Origin: Spiroplasma endosymbiont of Clivina fossor
Lineage (GTDB): Bacteria; Bacillota_I; Bacilli_A; Mycoplasmatales; Nriv7
Assembly: GCF_964031115.1 (NCBI RefSeq)
Contig: NZ_OZ035006.1
Span: 1,923,605-1,987,604 of the forward strand
Length of the DNA: 64,000 bases
Direction: 5' to 3'
How positions within the stretch are numbered: the stretch's first letter is position 1; each line of letters opens with the position of its first letter. A model generated the notes under the pieces. The model had not been told where the DNA came from, did not search any database, and saw nothing but the letters and a program-made list of their open reading frames with translations. The position numbers and the translations under genes were made by a program. Of this stretch, positions 23,017 to 34,042 are shown one piece after another.

Positions 23017-25095
23017 TTATCCTTGTTTTGAATTTTGGGCAACAATTTTTTCACTAACCGATTTTGGTGTTTCTTGATAGTGAGAAAACTGCATTGTATA
23101 ATTCGCTCTCCCTTGTGTAAAGGACCTCAGATCAGTTGCATACCCAAACATTTCTGCTAACGGTACTTTAGCTTTAATAACTTGAATATTAGCTCTTTGC
23201 TCACTGCCTTCAATCTGACCTCTTCTTGAAGAAAGATTTCCGATCACATCACCATAATATGTTTCTGGTGCTACAACTTCAACAGTCATAATTGGTTCTA
23301 ACAATACTGGCTGCGAATGCTTCTTAATTTCTTTCAAAGCCATTGAAGCCGCAATCTTAAATGCCATCTCTGATGAATCAACATCATGATATGACCCATC
23401 AAATAAAGTTGCTTTAATATTAATTAATGGATATCCCGCTAAAACACCACCAGATAAACTAGCTTCTAATCCCGCTTTAACAGAACTAATATATTCTCGG
23501 GGAACTCGACCACCAACAATCTTATCAATAAATTCAAATCCTTTATCTGGATTAGGTTCAAATTTAATTCATACATGCCCATATTGTCCACGACCACCTG
23601 ATTGTTTAATATATTTACCTTCACAATCAGATGAAGCTTTAATAGTTTCACGATATGATACTTGTGGATTTCCAACATTTACTTCAACTTTAAATTCTCG
23701 TTTCATGCGATCAACAATAATATCAAGATGTAATTCACCCATTCCCGCAACAATTGTTTGTCCAGTTTCATTATCAGTTCATGTTTTAAATGTTGGATCC
23801 TCTTCAGCAAGTTTTGATAACGCTAAACTCATTTTATCTTGATCAGCTTTAGTTTTTGGTTCTAATGCTAAAGAAATAACTGGTTCTGGAAAAATCATTG
23901 ATTCTAAAACAATCCCATGCTTCTCATCACACAAAGTATCCCCAGTTGTTGTATCCTTCAAACCAACAGCCGCTGCAATATCACCAGCATATACTTCTTG
24001 AATTTCTTCACGGTTATTAGCATGCATTTTTAATAATCTTCCAATGCGTTGTTGTTTATCTTTGGTAGCATTCAAGATATAAGAACCTGAGTTTAATACC
24101 CCTGAATAAACACGAAAGAAAGTTAATTTTCCAACATAAGGGTCAGTCATAATTTTAAATGCTAAGGCAGCAAAAGGTTCATCATCAGATGCTTTTCTTT
24201 CTGCTTCTTCACCATTACGAAGCACCCCTTTAATGGCGGGAATATCTAATGGCGATGGTAAATAATCAACAACCGCATCTAATAATAACTTAATACCTTT
24301 ATTTTTAAACGCTGATCCACAAACAACAGGAAAGAATTCAGCTGTTAAAGTAGCACTACGAATCGCTCGTTTAATTTGTTCAACACCAACCGCTTCGCCT
24401 TCTAAATATTGCATCGCTAACTCATCATCAAGTTTAGCAAGTGTTTCAATTAAACTACTGCGCTTTTCTTTAACTAATTCTTGTAACTCATTAGGGATCG
24501 GAATTTCCTCTACTGTTTCATGAACATCATTTTGATTATAATGATACGCTTTCATTTCAATCAAATCAATAATACCATCAAAATTATCTTCACTACCAAT
24601 TGGCAATTGAATTGGATGAGCATTACCTTGTAAACGGTCATGAATTGTATTAATAGAATATAAGAAGTCAGCACCAATTTTATCCATTTTATTAATAAAC
24701 ACAATTCTTGGTACCTTGTAAGTATTTGCTTGCCTTCAAACCGTTTCTGTTTGTGGTTCCACACCTGACTGGGCATCTAAAACCACAACTGCACCATCTA
24801 ATACTCGTAATGACCGCTCTACTTCAACAGTAAAATCAACATGGCCTGGCGTATCAATAAGATTAACTCTGAAATCTCTTCAAACCGCTGTCGTTGCTGC
24901 TGAAGTAATCGTAATACCGCGTTCTTGTTCTTGAGCCATTCAATCCATTTGTGAGCCACCATTATGGGTTTCTCTAGCTCTACGAATTCTTTTAGTATGT
25001 ACCAAAATTCTCTCAGTAACCGTAGTCTTACCAGCATCAATATGGGCTATAACACCCATATTGCGAGTTTTTTTTAAACTATATTCTCTTGGCAT
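23017..25095 (-). CDS. fusA: Elongation factor G
   Basis: 692 residues. [18 protein letters not shown] (G1), DTPGHVDF (G3) and NKMDK (G4), then domains II-V to [15 protein letters not shown]. Drives ribosomal translocation and recycling. Several UGA-Trp codons split it into apparent fragments under the standard code; no true frameshift was seen. In the str operon order rpsL-rpsG-fusA-tuf. Confidence 0.96.
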
Positions 25096-25116
25096 CCTCT
25101 ATCTACTCCTCTTAAA

Positions 25117-25584
25117 TTATCAACGATAATTAGCAAAGGCTCTGTTCGCTTCTGCCATTTTTTCGATGCCATCTTTTTTCTTAACAGCACCACCTGTACC
25201 ATTTGATGCATCAATAATTTCTGCTGCTAACTTTTCTTCCATACATTTTCCATTACGACTATGTGAATAATTAATTAATCATCTAAGACTCAATGTCATT
25301 TTTCGCTCTTCATATACCTCAATAGGTACTTGATAATTAGCACCACCAATTCTTCTTACTTTCAACTCTAATTGTGGTGAAACATTATTTAATGCTTTAT
25401 TAAAAATATCCAATGGATCATCATTTGTTTTTTCTTTAATAATATCAAAAGCTTGATAAAGAATTGTTTGGGCGATTCCTCTTTTACCATCAACCATAAT
25501 TTTATTAATTGCTCTCGTAACCAACTTTGAATTATATATTGGATCTGGTAAAACATCTCTTTTTTCTGCTCTTCTTTTACGCAT
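25117..25584 (-). CDS. rpsG: 30S ribosomal protein S7
   Basis: 155 residues, starting [15 protein letters not shown] and ending FANYRW with the final Trp encoded by UGA immediately before UAA. S7 nucleates assembly of the 30S head. Normal length. Second gene of the str operon. Confidence 0.96.
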
Positions 25585-25607
25585 ATAATAACTCCTTTCT
25601 TAAACTA

Positions 25608-26021
25608 TTACTTTTTAGGTTTCTTAGTTCCATAAATTGAACGACCTTGTTTTCGTCCTTCAACACCAGCTGCATCTAAAGCGCCACGAATAATCCGATA
25701 ACGCACTCCTGGTAAATCTTTCGTTCTTCCACCTTGAATAATTACCGCTGAATGTTCCTGCAGGTTATGTCCTTCACCCGAAATGTATGCCGTTACTTCT
25801 TCACCATTAGTTAGTCGCACACGAGCATACTTTCTTAAAGCCGAGTTAGGTTTCTTTGGCGTTCTTGTTGCAACCTTTGAACATACTCCTCGTTTTTGGG
25901 GAGAAAAATTAGTAGTTTGCTCTTTTTTTAATGAGTTTAATCCGCGTCCTAATGACGGTGATTTTGACTTACTAACTTTTACTTTTCTTCGCTTACGAAT
26001 CAATTGATTAATTGTTGGCAT
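25608..26021 (-). CDS. rpsL: 30S ribosomal protein S12
   Basis: 137 residues. [30 protein letters not shown] and [17 protein letters not shown] are the invariant S12 segments. Part of the decoding centre. Start at MPTINQ (26021), with AAAGGAG upstream, in preference to a further in-frame start. First gene of the str operon. Confidence 0.96.
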   Translation of the reverse strand: MPTINQLIRKRRKVKVSKSKSPSLGRGLNSLKKEQTTNFSPQKRGVCSKVATRTPKKPNSALRKYARVRLTNGEEVTAYISGEGHNLQEHSAVIIQGGRTKDLPGVRYRIIRGALDAAGVEGRKQGRSIYGTKKPKK

Positions 26022-26060
26022 AATTAATACTCCTTTCATTCTTTCATCGTGTTATTATTT

Positions 26061-26085
26061 TATACACACGATACCGTGCGTATCT
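26061..26085 (-). promoter_or_regulatory. Hairpin in the str operon leader
   Basis: Near-palindrome ATACGCACGGTATCGTGTGT in the transcribed leader, about 45 bases before rpsL. A possible control or transcript-stabilising element; function is inference. Confidence 0.35.
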
Positions 26086-26102
26086 AAATAAAGTCCTTTA
26101 TA

Positions 26103-26131
26103 ATAATAACTAATTTATTATAAAAATGCAA
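26103..26131 (-). promoter_or_regulatory. str operon promoter
   Basis: On the minus strand: -35 TTGCAT, a 17-base spacer, -10 TATTAT, about 80 bases before rpsL. Confidence 0.65.
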
Positions 26132-26150
26132 CACATCCCCAAAATAAAAT

Positions 26151-26178
26151 CTAGAACTTATAGATAATTAAGTTCTAG
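26151..26178 (-). terminator. Terminator of the 26191-28191 gene
   Basis: Inverted CTAGAACTTA/TAAGTTCTAG, followed on the minus strand by a T-rich run, just after the stop at 26191 and before the str promoter. Confidence 0.75.
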
Positions 26179-26190
26179 ATTTTAGAATAA

Positions 26191-28191
26191 CTAACCGCCT
26201 TGATAACAAACAGGACAACTATCATTAGTAAATGTATAATTTGGATATTGCGAATGATAATGCTCTGCAATTGCTGATACATCAAATTGGTGATTAACAA
26301 CAGATTTATTATGTGTTTCTTGCTTTGGTAAATTAATATTTAATGCTGGTTGTTCATAATAATTAGCTTCTGTTGGATATCTTGCTTGCACATATCCTTG
26401 TGGATAAGAAACTGCTTCTTGTATTCCTACTGGATTAGCTTGGCACTGCATTGTTTGGTCAAAAATTCCATAAGAATGACTTTTGTGAATTTTCTTTTTG
26501 TTCTGTTTTGGTTTCTTATCTTCTTCAATCGGATTATATTCATACACCGGACTTTCTAATTCATCTGGTTTTCCTGGAAGATTAGCAAATAAAAATTCTT
26601 TCGTCTCTTGTTGATTAATTTCAATAGTTTTTCCTGTCATTGGTGAATGATAATAAATTTTATTAGGATCAATCTTTGTATCCACATCGTCATCTTGATT
26701 AAATCAATTTCCTGAACTATTTAAAGCTGTATTGCCATCAAGATTTGGATTTTGATGACTCTTACTAGCAAAACCAGTTTGCGAACTATGGCTCATCAAT
26801 GGTTGTTTAACATCGTTATACTGCAAATCACTGGGGGCAACATATGAATACTGCGATTGCTCAACTTGTAGATTTTCTTTATTAATATCCCCTTGGTTGC
26901 AATCATAAGACTGTAATTGCGAATCAACCTCTTGTTGACCTAATGGCACCATTTGTTTCTGAACTTCTGAATATTGCTGTTCTTGATAATGCTCATTAGC
27001 AAATGATTGCTTTGCAAAATTATCTTCTCTATGGCTCATCAATGGTTGTTTAACATAGTTATCTTGATTAAATCAATTTCCTGAACTATTTATTAAAGTT
27101 GTATTGCCATCAAGATTTGGATTTTGATGACTTTTACTAGCAAAACCAATTTGCGAACTATGGCTCATCAATGGTTGTTTAACATCGTTATACTGCAAAT
27201 CACTGGGGGCAACATATGAATACTGCGATTGCTCAACTTGTAGATTTTCTTTATTAATATCCCCTTGGTTCTGATCATCAGCTTCCTTTTGTTCACCTGA
27301 TAATATCACATTATTTTTTGAATCTAACTGTTGTTCATTACTCGCAACTTCCTGCTCCTCAGTAACCCATGAACTAAATAATATCTCATCTGTTTTAATT
27401 TCTTGATAAATTGGTTCTGTAATTATTTTATGAATCTCATCACCATCATCTTCATTCTCTTTTAACAACATTGGATTTAATATATCTGGTAAGGACGCTT
27501 TTGAATTTACCACCAACTTATTGTTATCAATTTCATTAGTTTCATAGTCTTTATCATTTAAAAACTCTGAATGTAACTGTTCTTTTACTAAAGACAATGA
27601 TTGTTGTGCTTGAATATTATTTTTTCTAATATTTGCAATTTCGTTATTAATATCGAAATGATTTTCATTACTAATTTCTCTAGCACCCGCAGTATCAATA
27701 TTACCAATTTGATATTCTTTATGATTAATAGAATTTTTAATTAATGATAAAAAGGAATTTTGTAAAAAAAATAACCCCATTGCTAAAACTGCTAAAATAA
27801 ATGAAAATCATCATATTCCCGTAAAAATAATCATTAAAATCAAAATAGTAAAAATAATTCCCGTTAAAGCAAAATTTGTATAAAATAGTCTAATTGCCAC
27901 TTTATTATTTTTACGATGATGAATTTGTGATATTACTATTGTTACTAAAACAAAAAATAGAGTAATTAAAATTCCAAAAAATACATAAATTACAAGATTA
28001 CTCATTAAATTATTTTTTAATTTAATTAATGCAAAAGAAAAATTTTCTTCATCAAATCTTAAAAATAATTTTTCTAACCAAATTTCACTACTAATAAAAT
28101 TAAAAATAATTGGCATTGATAACACTAATAAAAATACCCCTAAAAGCGTAGCTAAAAATATCATTATTGCTCCCATAATCATTAATGTCAT
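26191..28191 (-). CDS. Multi-TM protein with long repeat-bearing soluble tail
   Basis: One continuous 666-residue frame when UGA is Trp. Residues 1-160 hold four hydrophobic segments. The rest is a polar, Gln/Asn/Ser-rich low-complexity tail. About 67 residues of the tail are duplicated (QVEQSQYSYVAPSDLQYNDV through NSSGNWFNQD). The protein ends in a CPVC pair near the C-terminus. No known family is recognised. The protein at 31283-32497 has the same layout and a similar SSE-(I/V)-(W/V) segment between its first TM helices, suggesting paralogues. A membrane-anchored scaffold or spiroplasma-specific structural protein is possible, but that is a guess. ATG at 28191 follows GGGGTG. Confidence 0.75.
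26693..27273 (-). repeat. Internal tandem duplication in the 666-aa protein
   Basis: About 205 bp at 26693-26899 recurs almost unchanged at 27062-27273, differing by a few substitutions and a 3-base indel, both in frame. The near identity implies a recent event. Confidence 0.85.
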
Positions 28192-28262
28192 TGCTTTTCA
28201 CCCCTTAATATCTATTACTTAAATTCAAGAAATAAACCATTATTTTCCTTTTATTTTATTAA

Positions 28263-28268
28263 ATTATA
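28263..28268 (-). promoter_or_regulatory. -10 element upstream of the 666-aa gene
   Basis: TATAAT on the minus strand (GTGTATAATTT), about 72 bases before the ATG. The IS1595 insertion at 28301 lies just upstream and may have replaced the -35 region. Confidence 0.4.
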
Positions 28269-28300
28269 CACCATTTTATAAAAAAATTATTGAATAACTT

Positions 28301-29584
28301 TTTTAATTTTGTCGAAAACTCTTGATATTTATTGAATATACTTAATTTTAGGTATATTTTTAATATGATAGAGGTGGATAATAATTTATGGAAAAAATAA
28401 TTCAAGAACTAGTAAATACTTTAACAGATGATCAATTTTTTTTAATTTTGTCGAAAACTCTTGATATTTATTGAATATACTTAATTTTAGGTATATTTTT
28501 AATATGATAGAGGTGGATAATAATTATGGAAAAAATAATTCAAGAACTAGTAAATACTTTAACAGATGATCAATTTTTAGAATTTTATGAAAAAGTCAAA
28601 CAACAAGCAGAATTAATAAAAAAACAAAAACGTTTAAATGAAATTGATCAAAAATTTAGAGCGCAAAGTATTAAATGCCCTAAATGTGAATCTTACCATT
28701 GCGTTAAAAATGGACATAATTCAGAAGGAAAACAAAAATATTTATGTAAAAATTGCCGTGCAAGTTTTGACGCTTTTCGTAATCATTTTATTTATTGAAG
28801 TCATTTAAATTATGAACAATGAAATTTATTGATTCAAATTTCATTGCTGGGGCAATCTAGTAAAACAATTTCTCGTTTTATTAAAACTACATTAAAAACT
28901 GCTTGATATAATCGTCAAAAATTAATGAAATCAAAACAATTAGAAAATACCCAATTAAAATTTAAAAAATTATCTGGTAAAATCCAAATCGATGAAACAT
29001 TCATTAAAGAAATCCATAAAGGAAATTTCAAATATAAAACTGATCCACGAAGAATTCACCTTGACCCATTCGCAACTAATACTAAATGCTGTATTCAAAT
29101 GGCAATTGATAATAATAACAATATTTATGTTAAATCCACAAACACCAAACGTTTACAAAAACAATGAGTTATTGAAAATATGAACAAAGAATTAATTAAC
29201 GAAAATTCAATTATTACTTCTGATATGCAAAAATTATATTTTTTAGTAGCAAAACAAACAAATTCTACTTTATGTGTAACTAAAACAACAATTAATCCTG
29301 AAGCTAGTTATCGTAACTTAAGTAAAATCAGTAAATTACAATCTAGTCTTAAAGAAGCCTTAATTCATTATCATGGTTTAGGTTTTACTAATATTCAAAA
29401 TTATTTAAATCTCTGAAAATGAAAATACCAACATAAGGGTTTAACTCCAAACCAACAAACAGCGGTATTATATTTTAATGTATAAAAAAGTTAAAGTAAA
29501 AATAGTAATTTTACATAAAAGCCTTTTAAAATTATCAAGTTGATGATTTTTTTATTTTATCAAGAGTTTTCGACAAAATTAAAA
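28301..29584 (+). mobile_element. IS1595-like element, copy 4, with doubled 5' end
   Basis: The duplication AATAACTT at 28293-28300 and 29585-29592 brackets a 139-bp 5' end fragment (28301-28439) joined directly to a full 1145-bp element (28440-29584). Fits self-insertion followed by loss of the outer copy's remainder. Confidence 0.85.
28526..29485 (+). CDS. IS1595-like transposase
   Basis: Full-length 319 residues, intact with UGA read as Trp; differs from the other copies by single residues (FRAQSIKCP, NLSKISK). Confidence 0.8.
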
Positions 29585-29634
29585 AATAACTTCAATAAAA
29601 TAAAGAGTTTTTATATATTATTAATCAAATTAAT

Positions 29635-30702
29635 AGACTTCTTGCAAAATTAATTTAAAATATAATTGAATTGTTGTTTTTAATAAAAAGGTGGAATTTA
29701 AATGAAATTTAAAAAAAATAATCAAATAAGTGATAAAAATTTTTTAAGATTAACTGGTATTAAACATACTACTTTTAATAAAATGCTAGAAATTTTAAAA
29801 ATAGAAGAATTAAAAAAGAGATTTCGTCGCGGAAGAACCAATAAATTATCATTAGAAAATCGTATTTTAATGACTTTAGAATATTGAAGAGAATATAGAA
29901 CTTATTTTCATATTGCAAAAAGTTATGATATTAGTGAAAGTAGTTGTTATAGAAATATCAAATGAATTGAAGACACTTTAATAAAACACCCTAATTTTCA
30001 ACAACTTACTGGTCAAAAATCACTATTAAAAGATTATTTCAAAGATAAGACTGTTATAATTGATGTAACTGAAAGCCAAATCCAACGCCCAAAAAAAGAC
30101 AAAAACAGCACTACTCAGGAAAAAAGAAAAAACACACAATAAAAACACAAGTTATAATTGAAAAAGATAGTAAAAAAATTATTAGTTCTGATTTTTCTTA
30201 TGGTAAAAACCATGACTTTAAAATTTTAAAAGATTCAAAAATTAAATTTTTACCAGAAACAACTGTTTTAGTGGATTTAGGTTATCAAGGCATACAAAAA
30301 ATTAATCATAATGTTTTAATTCCTAAAAGAAAATCAAAGAAAAACCCTTTAAATAAAGAAGAAAAGCAAAATAATGAGCGAATTTCAAAAATGAGAATTG
30401 TTATTGAAAATGTTTTTGCTATACTTAAAAAATTTAAAATTATTAGTGAAAAATATCGAAATCGTAGAAAAAGATTTGCTTTAAGATTTAATTTAATAGC
30501 TTCAATTTATAATTTACAACTATTAGTTTAAATATATTTGATAATTTAAAATTTCAGTCTTTTTTTATTGTAAATAATAATTTTTATTATGTTTTAATGA
30601 CAAAATATTTGTAAAAATAATCTAAAAATTATTTTAATAACACTTTTATATTTATTTTAAATTTAAAAATTATAATTATCATATTAATTTTGCAAGAAGT
30701 CT
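29635..30702 (+). mobile_element. IS5-family element, copy 3 (1068 bp)
   Basis: Standard ends. Duplication AAT at 29632-29634 and 30703-30705. Lies between copy 4 of the IS1595-like element and tsaC. Confidence 0.87.
29702..30531 (+). CDS. IS5-family transposase (two frames)
   Basis: Frame 0 runs 29702-30142. The -1 frame continues to 30531. The slip heptamer A-AAA-AAA is at 30091-30097. The combined product has 276 residues, with DDE motifs IIDVTE and LVDLGYQG. Confidence 0.8.
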
Positions 30703-30742
30703 AATATATAAAAAATATTAATACAATAACACCTAATATAAC

Positions 30743-31270
30743 TTATGAACGCATAATAACAATCTCACTACCTGTGGCGTCAATAACTGTTGAAGCCTTT
30801 TGGTCAATAATACCGCCATCAACAATAAAATCAACTTCAAGTTTATTCTCATTAATAGTTATAATTGAATTTTCATTATGAACATTAGCACTAGTGGCAA
30901 ATAGTGGTCCTGTTTGATAAATAATATCTTGTAACCAGCGATAATTGGTAATTCTAATCGCTATCGTTTCGGTGGTATTCCCTTTTTGTTTAACAATAAT
31001 TGTTATTTTTCCCTGAGGATACGATTCATATAACTGTTCAACTTGTGAAGTAATAACCCCTATATCTTTTGCCATTGCAATATCACTAACAATAACTGCC
31101 AATGGTTTATTTTTATCTCTTAATTTTAAATGCGAGATTCTTTTAGCGATAAATTGCGAAGCATAAATTCCCACTAAACCATATACTGTATCCGTAGGAA
31201 CGATACCAACTTGCTCGTTTAATAAATTATGAATAACAAGATTTTTTTGTTCTAATGATAATATTTGCAT
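30743..31270 (-). CDS. tsaC: Threonylcarbamoyl-AMP synthase (Sua5/YrdC family)
   Basis: 175 residues. VGIVPTDTVYGLV near the N-terminus, KLRDKNKPLAVI and LFATSANVHN match the YrdC fold; VDGGIIDQKASTVIDATG is the typical end. Makes the TC-AMP used for t6A37 modification of ANN-decoding tRNAs. The short form without the Sua5 C-terminal domain. Starts 12 bases after the stop of the 31283-32497 gene, so cotranscribed. Confidence 0.9.
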   Translation of the reverse strand: MQILSLEQKNLVIHNLLNEQVGIVPTDTVYGLVGIYASQFIAKRISHLKLRDKNKPLAVIVSDIAMAKDIGVITSQVEQLYESYPQGKITIIVKQKGNTTETIAIRITNYRWLQDIIYQTGPLFATSANVHNENSIITINENKLEVDFIVDGGIIDQKASTVIDATGSEIVIMRS

Positions 31271-31282
31271 AAACTCATAAAA

Positions 31283-32497
31283 CTATCTCGGTACCGATTG
31301 TTGCAAATACTTTTCAATATCATTATCCATAATAGTTATTCCTTCATTAAGACTTTTCTTAAAAGCAGAACGACTAGTGCTATAAAAATTATTTACCTTA
31401 TTAGCATAAGAATTAAATCACTTACGAGCTAAATCAGAAATAAATTTGCTATCTAATTTATATAAAATAGCATCTTTTAAATATCCAAAAAGCGGTTCGT
31501 GTTCTAATGCCACCCGATAGATTAAGAGCATTACCCGATCAACATCGAGATCCAAACCACGGTCATAACGATTATAAAAAATATTAATTAACTTCGCCAC
31601 ACGAGCATTACTTTGTGCCATATTAATACGATGCAATTCCTGAACTAAAACAAAATCCTTTTCATATTCATTTTTAATTTGCTGTGTAAATCCCATTGTT
31701 GCTGGTGTAATATTTGGTAATGGATTTACAACTCCCAAACTATTAAATTCTTCATTTTCTTTTATTAATGGTTTAATATTATTATTATCCTGTAATAAAT
31801 TTTCTTTAGCATAAAAACTATCAATCTCTTCGTTTTTAATATTCATTGTGGCATTTAAACTACCATTATAACTAGGGGGGTTTACATAACCAGCATAAAC
31901 ATTATTAATATTAGGGATATATTCCGTTTTTGGTTCTTTATTATTATATTTCATATTTTGTAAATTAGAATTTAAACTAAACGCTGTTCCATCCTCAAAA
32001 CTATTTTCTAATAACAAGTTATATTTTAATAATGAATTGTAATTCATTGCAAACTCAACAATAGCAACAATTTTAGCAACAATTATCACTCCGCCGATAA
32101 TTCAAATTGAGCGACTATTTAACCACGAAATACTTAAACCACTGTTACCACCATCCATATACATTGCTAATGATATTTGCGAATAAAAAGATAACATTAA
32201 AGATATTGCCATTGATAATGATAATAAAAAAATTCAAGCAATAAGATATTTACTTTGCTTAGTTTTATAATTTTTAAAATTTAAAAATAAAGCACCCGCA
32301 ATACTTATTAAACTAATAAGTAACGATAATAATGGTAACAAAAGAATTTTTGTTGAAGACAATAGTAAAGAATCTTTAAAAACATCACTTCAAAGAACAA
32401 CTTCACTACTTAGGTAATTAGCAATAATAAAATATACAAGGTTTCATATTAATATTACATTAGCAATTAAATAAAGCCATTTTTCTTTTCTAATCAT
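31283..32497 (-). CDS. Multi-TM protein with Asn-rich soluble tail
   Basis: 404 residues with UGA read as Trp. Four hydrophobic segments lie in about residues 8-140. The Asn-rich tail contains a more ordered C-terminal part (QELHRINMAQSNARVAKLIN to the end). Not recognised. The same plan and a similar extracellular loop as in the 26191-28191 protein suggest a shared family, now separated by IS insertions. Upstream of tsaC. ATG at 32497. Confidence 0.75.
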
Positions 32498-32624
32498 ATT
32501 ATCTCTACCTCACACTAGAAACTAATTCTACTTTATTAGATGCTTTTTTTCCGCATTCTAATAATTTTTTTATATTTGTAATTATATCACACAACAATTG
32601 CATTAAATATTAAGATTGGATAAA

Positions 32625-32928
32625 GGTCGCGTTTAGTTTTCTTAGGTATTTTTTAAAAAAGAAAAAATAATCATTTACTATAAATTATTTCAATATGCAA
32701 ATTAAGTATATATTTCTTATGTATGATTTTTGTTGTAAAAAATTATTTTAATGTTGTTTTTATAAGCATTTTACTTAGTTTCTATAGAATTTTATTGAGA
32801 TTATGTTTGTTAATATTAAATATTTTGTTTTATTACTTATTTTTCAAATAAAACGATAATTAAATTGTAGTTACTTTTCTTTCAAAATTAATCAAATATT
32901 TTTCCACCTAACAAAACTTTACGCGTCC
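32625..32928. repeat. Long MITE-like repeat, copy 1 (304 bp)
   Basis: Left end GGTCGCGTTTAGTTTTCTTA; right end, read inward, GGACGCGTAAAGTTTTGTTA, so imperfect terminal inverted repeats. No coding potential. Very similar to 36559-36861. Flanks show no clear target duplication. Confidence 0.75.
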
Positions 32929-32952
32929 TTTAATCAATAAATTATAAAATAA

Positions 32953-33902
32953 TTTTAATTTTGTCGAAAACTCTTGATAAAATAAAAAAAATCATCAACT
33001 TGATAATTTTAAAAGGCTTTTATGTAAAATTACTATTTTTATTTTAACTTTTTTATACATTAAAATATAATACCGCTGTTTGTTGGTTTGGAGTTAAACC
33101 CTTATGTTGGTATTTTCATTTTCAGAGATTTAAATAATTTTGAATATTAGTAAAACCTAAACCATGATAATGAATTAAGGCTTCTTTAAGACTAGATTGT
33201 AATTTACTGATTTTATTTAGGTTACGATAACTAGCTTCAGGATTAATTGTTGTTTTAGTTACACATAAAGTAGAATTTGTTTGTTTTGCTACTAAAAAAT
33301 ATAATTTTTGCATATCAGAAGTAATAATTGAATTTTCGTTAATTAATTCTTTGTTCATATTTTCAATAACTCATTGTTTTTGTAAACGTTTGGTGTTTGT
33401 GGATTTAACATAAATATTGTTATTATTATCAATTGCCATTTGAATACAGCATTTAGTATTAGTTGCGAATGGGTCAAGGTGAATTCTTCGTGGATCAGTT
33501 TTATATTTGAAATTTCCTTTATGGATTTCTTTAATAAATGTTTCATCGATTTGGATTTTACCAGATAATTTTTTAAATTTTAATTGGGTATTTTCTAATT
33601 GTTTTGATTTCATTAATTTTTGACGATTATATCAAGCAGTTTTTAATGTAGTTTTAATAAAACGAGAAATTGTTTTACTAGATTGCCCCAGCAATGAAAT
33701 TTGAATCAATAAATTTCATTGTTCATAATTTAAATGACTTCAATAAATAAAATGATTACGAAAAGCGTCAAAACTTGCACGGCAATTTTTACATAAATAT
33801 TTTTTTTAATTTTGTCGAAAACTCTTGATATTTATTGAATATACTTAATTTTAGGTATATTTTTAATATGATAGAGGTGGATAATAATTATGGAAAAAAT
33901 AA
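32953..33902 (-). mobile_element. Rearranged IS1595-like element, copy 5
   Basis: 32953-33803 is the 3' two-thirds on the minus strand, cut inside the zinc-ribbon region. At 33804 it meets the 5' 99 bp of another copy in the opposite orientation. The transposase is therefore lost; its 3' part would be read from about 33780 down to 33053. Confidence 0.8.
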
Positions 33903-34042
33903 TTTGTTATAATGTTGGTGGAATCGTTCAATCTTCCCATTGGATTGAGGCGAACGAATGGGCCTGTCCAAAATTCTGTGTCTCGATAATTCATTCTGAA
34001 TTATACTTAAACGAAGGAGAACAGAAAATGACAAAATTAAAA
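33903..34042 (+). other. Unidentified 56-bp segment and IS256 5' end remnant
   Basis: 33903-33958 matches nothing I recognise. 33959-34035 is the 5' end of the IS256 element (GGGCCTGTCCAAAATT-like end, then the transposase ribosome site and first codons MTK), breaking off into nrdJ sequence. Confidence 0.65.
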
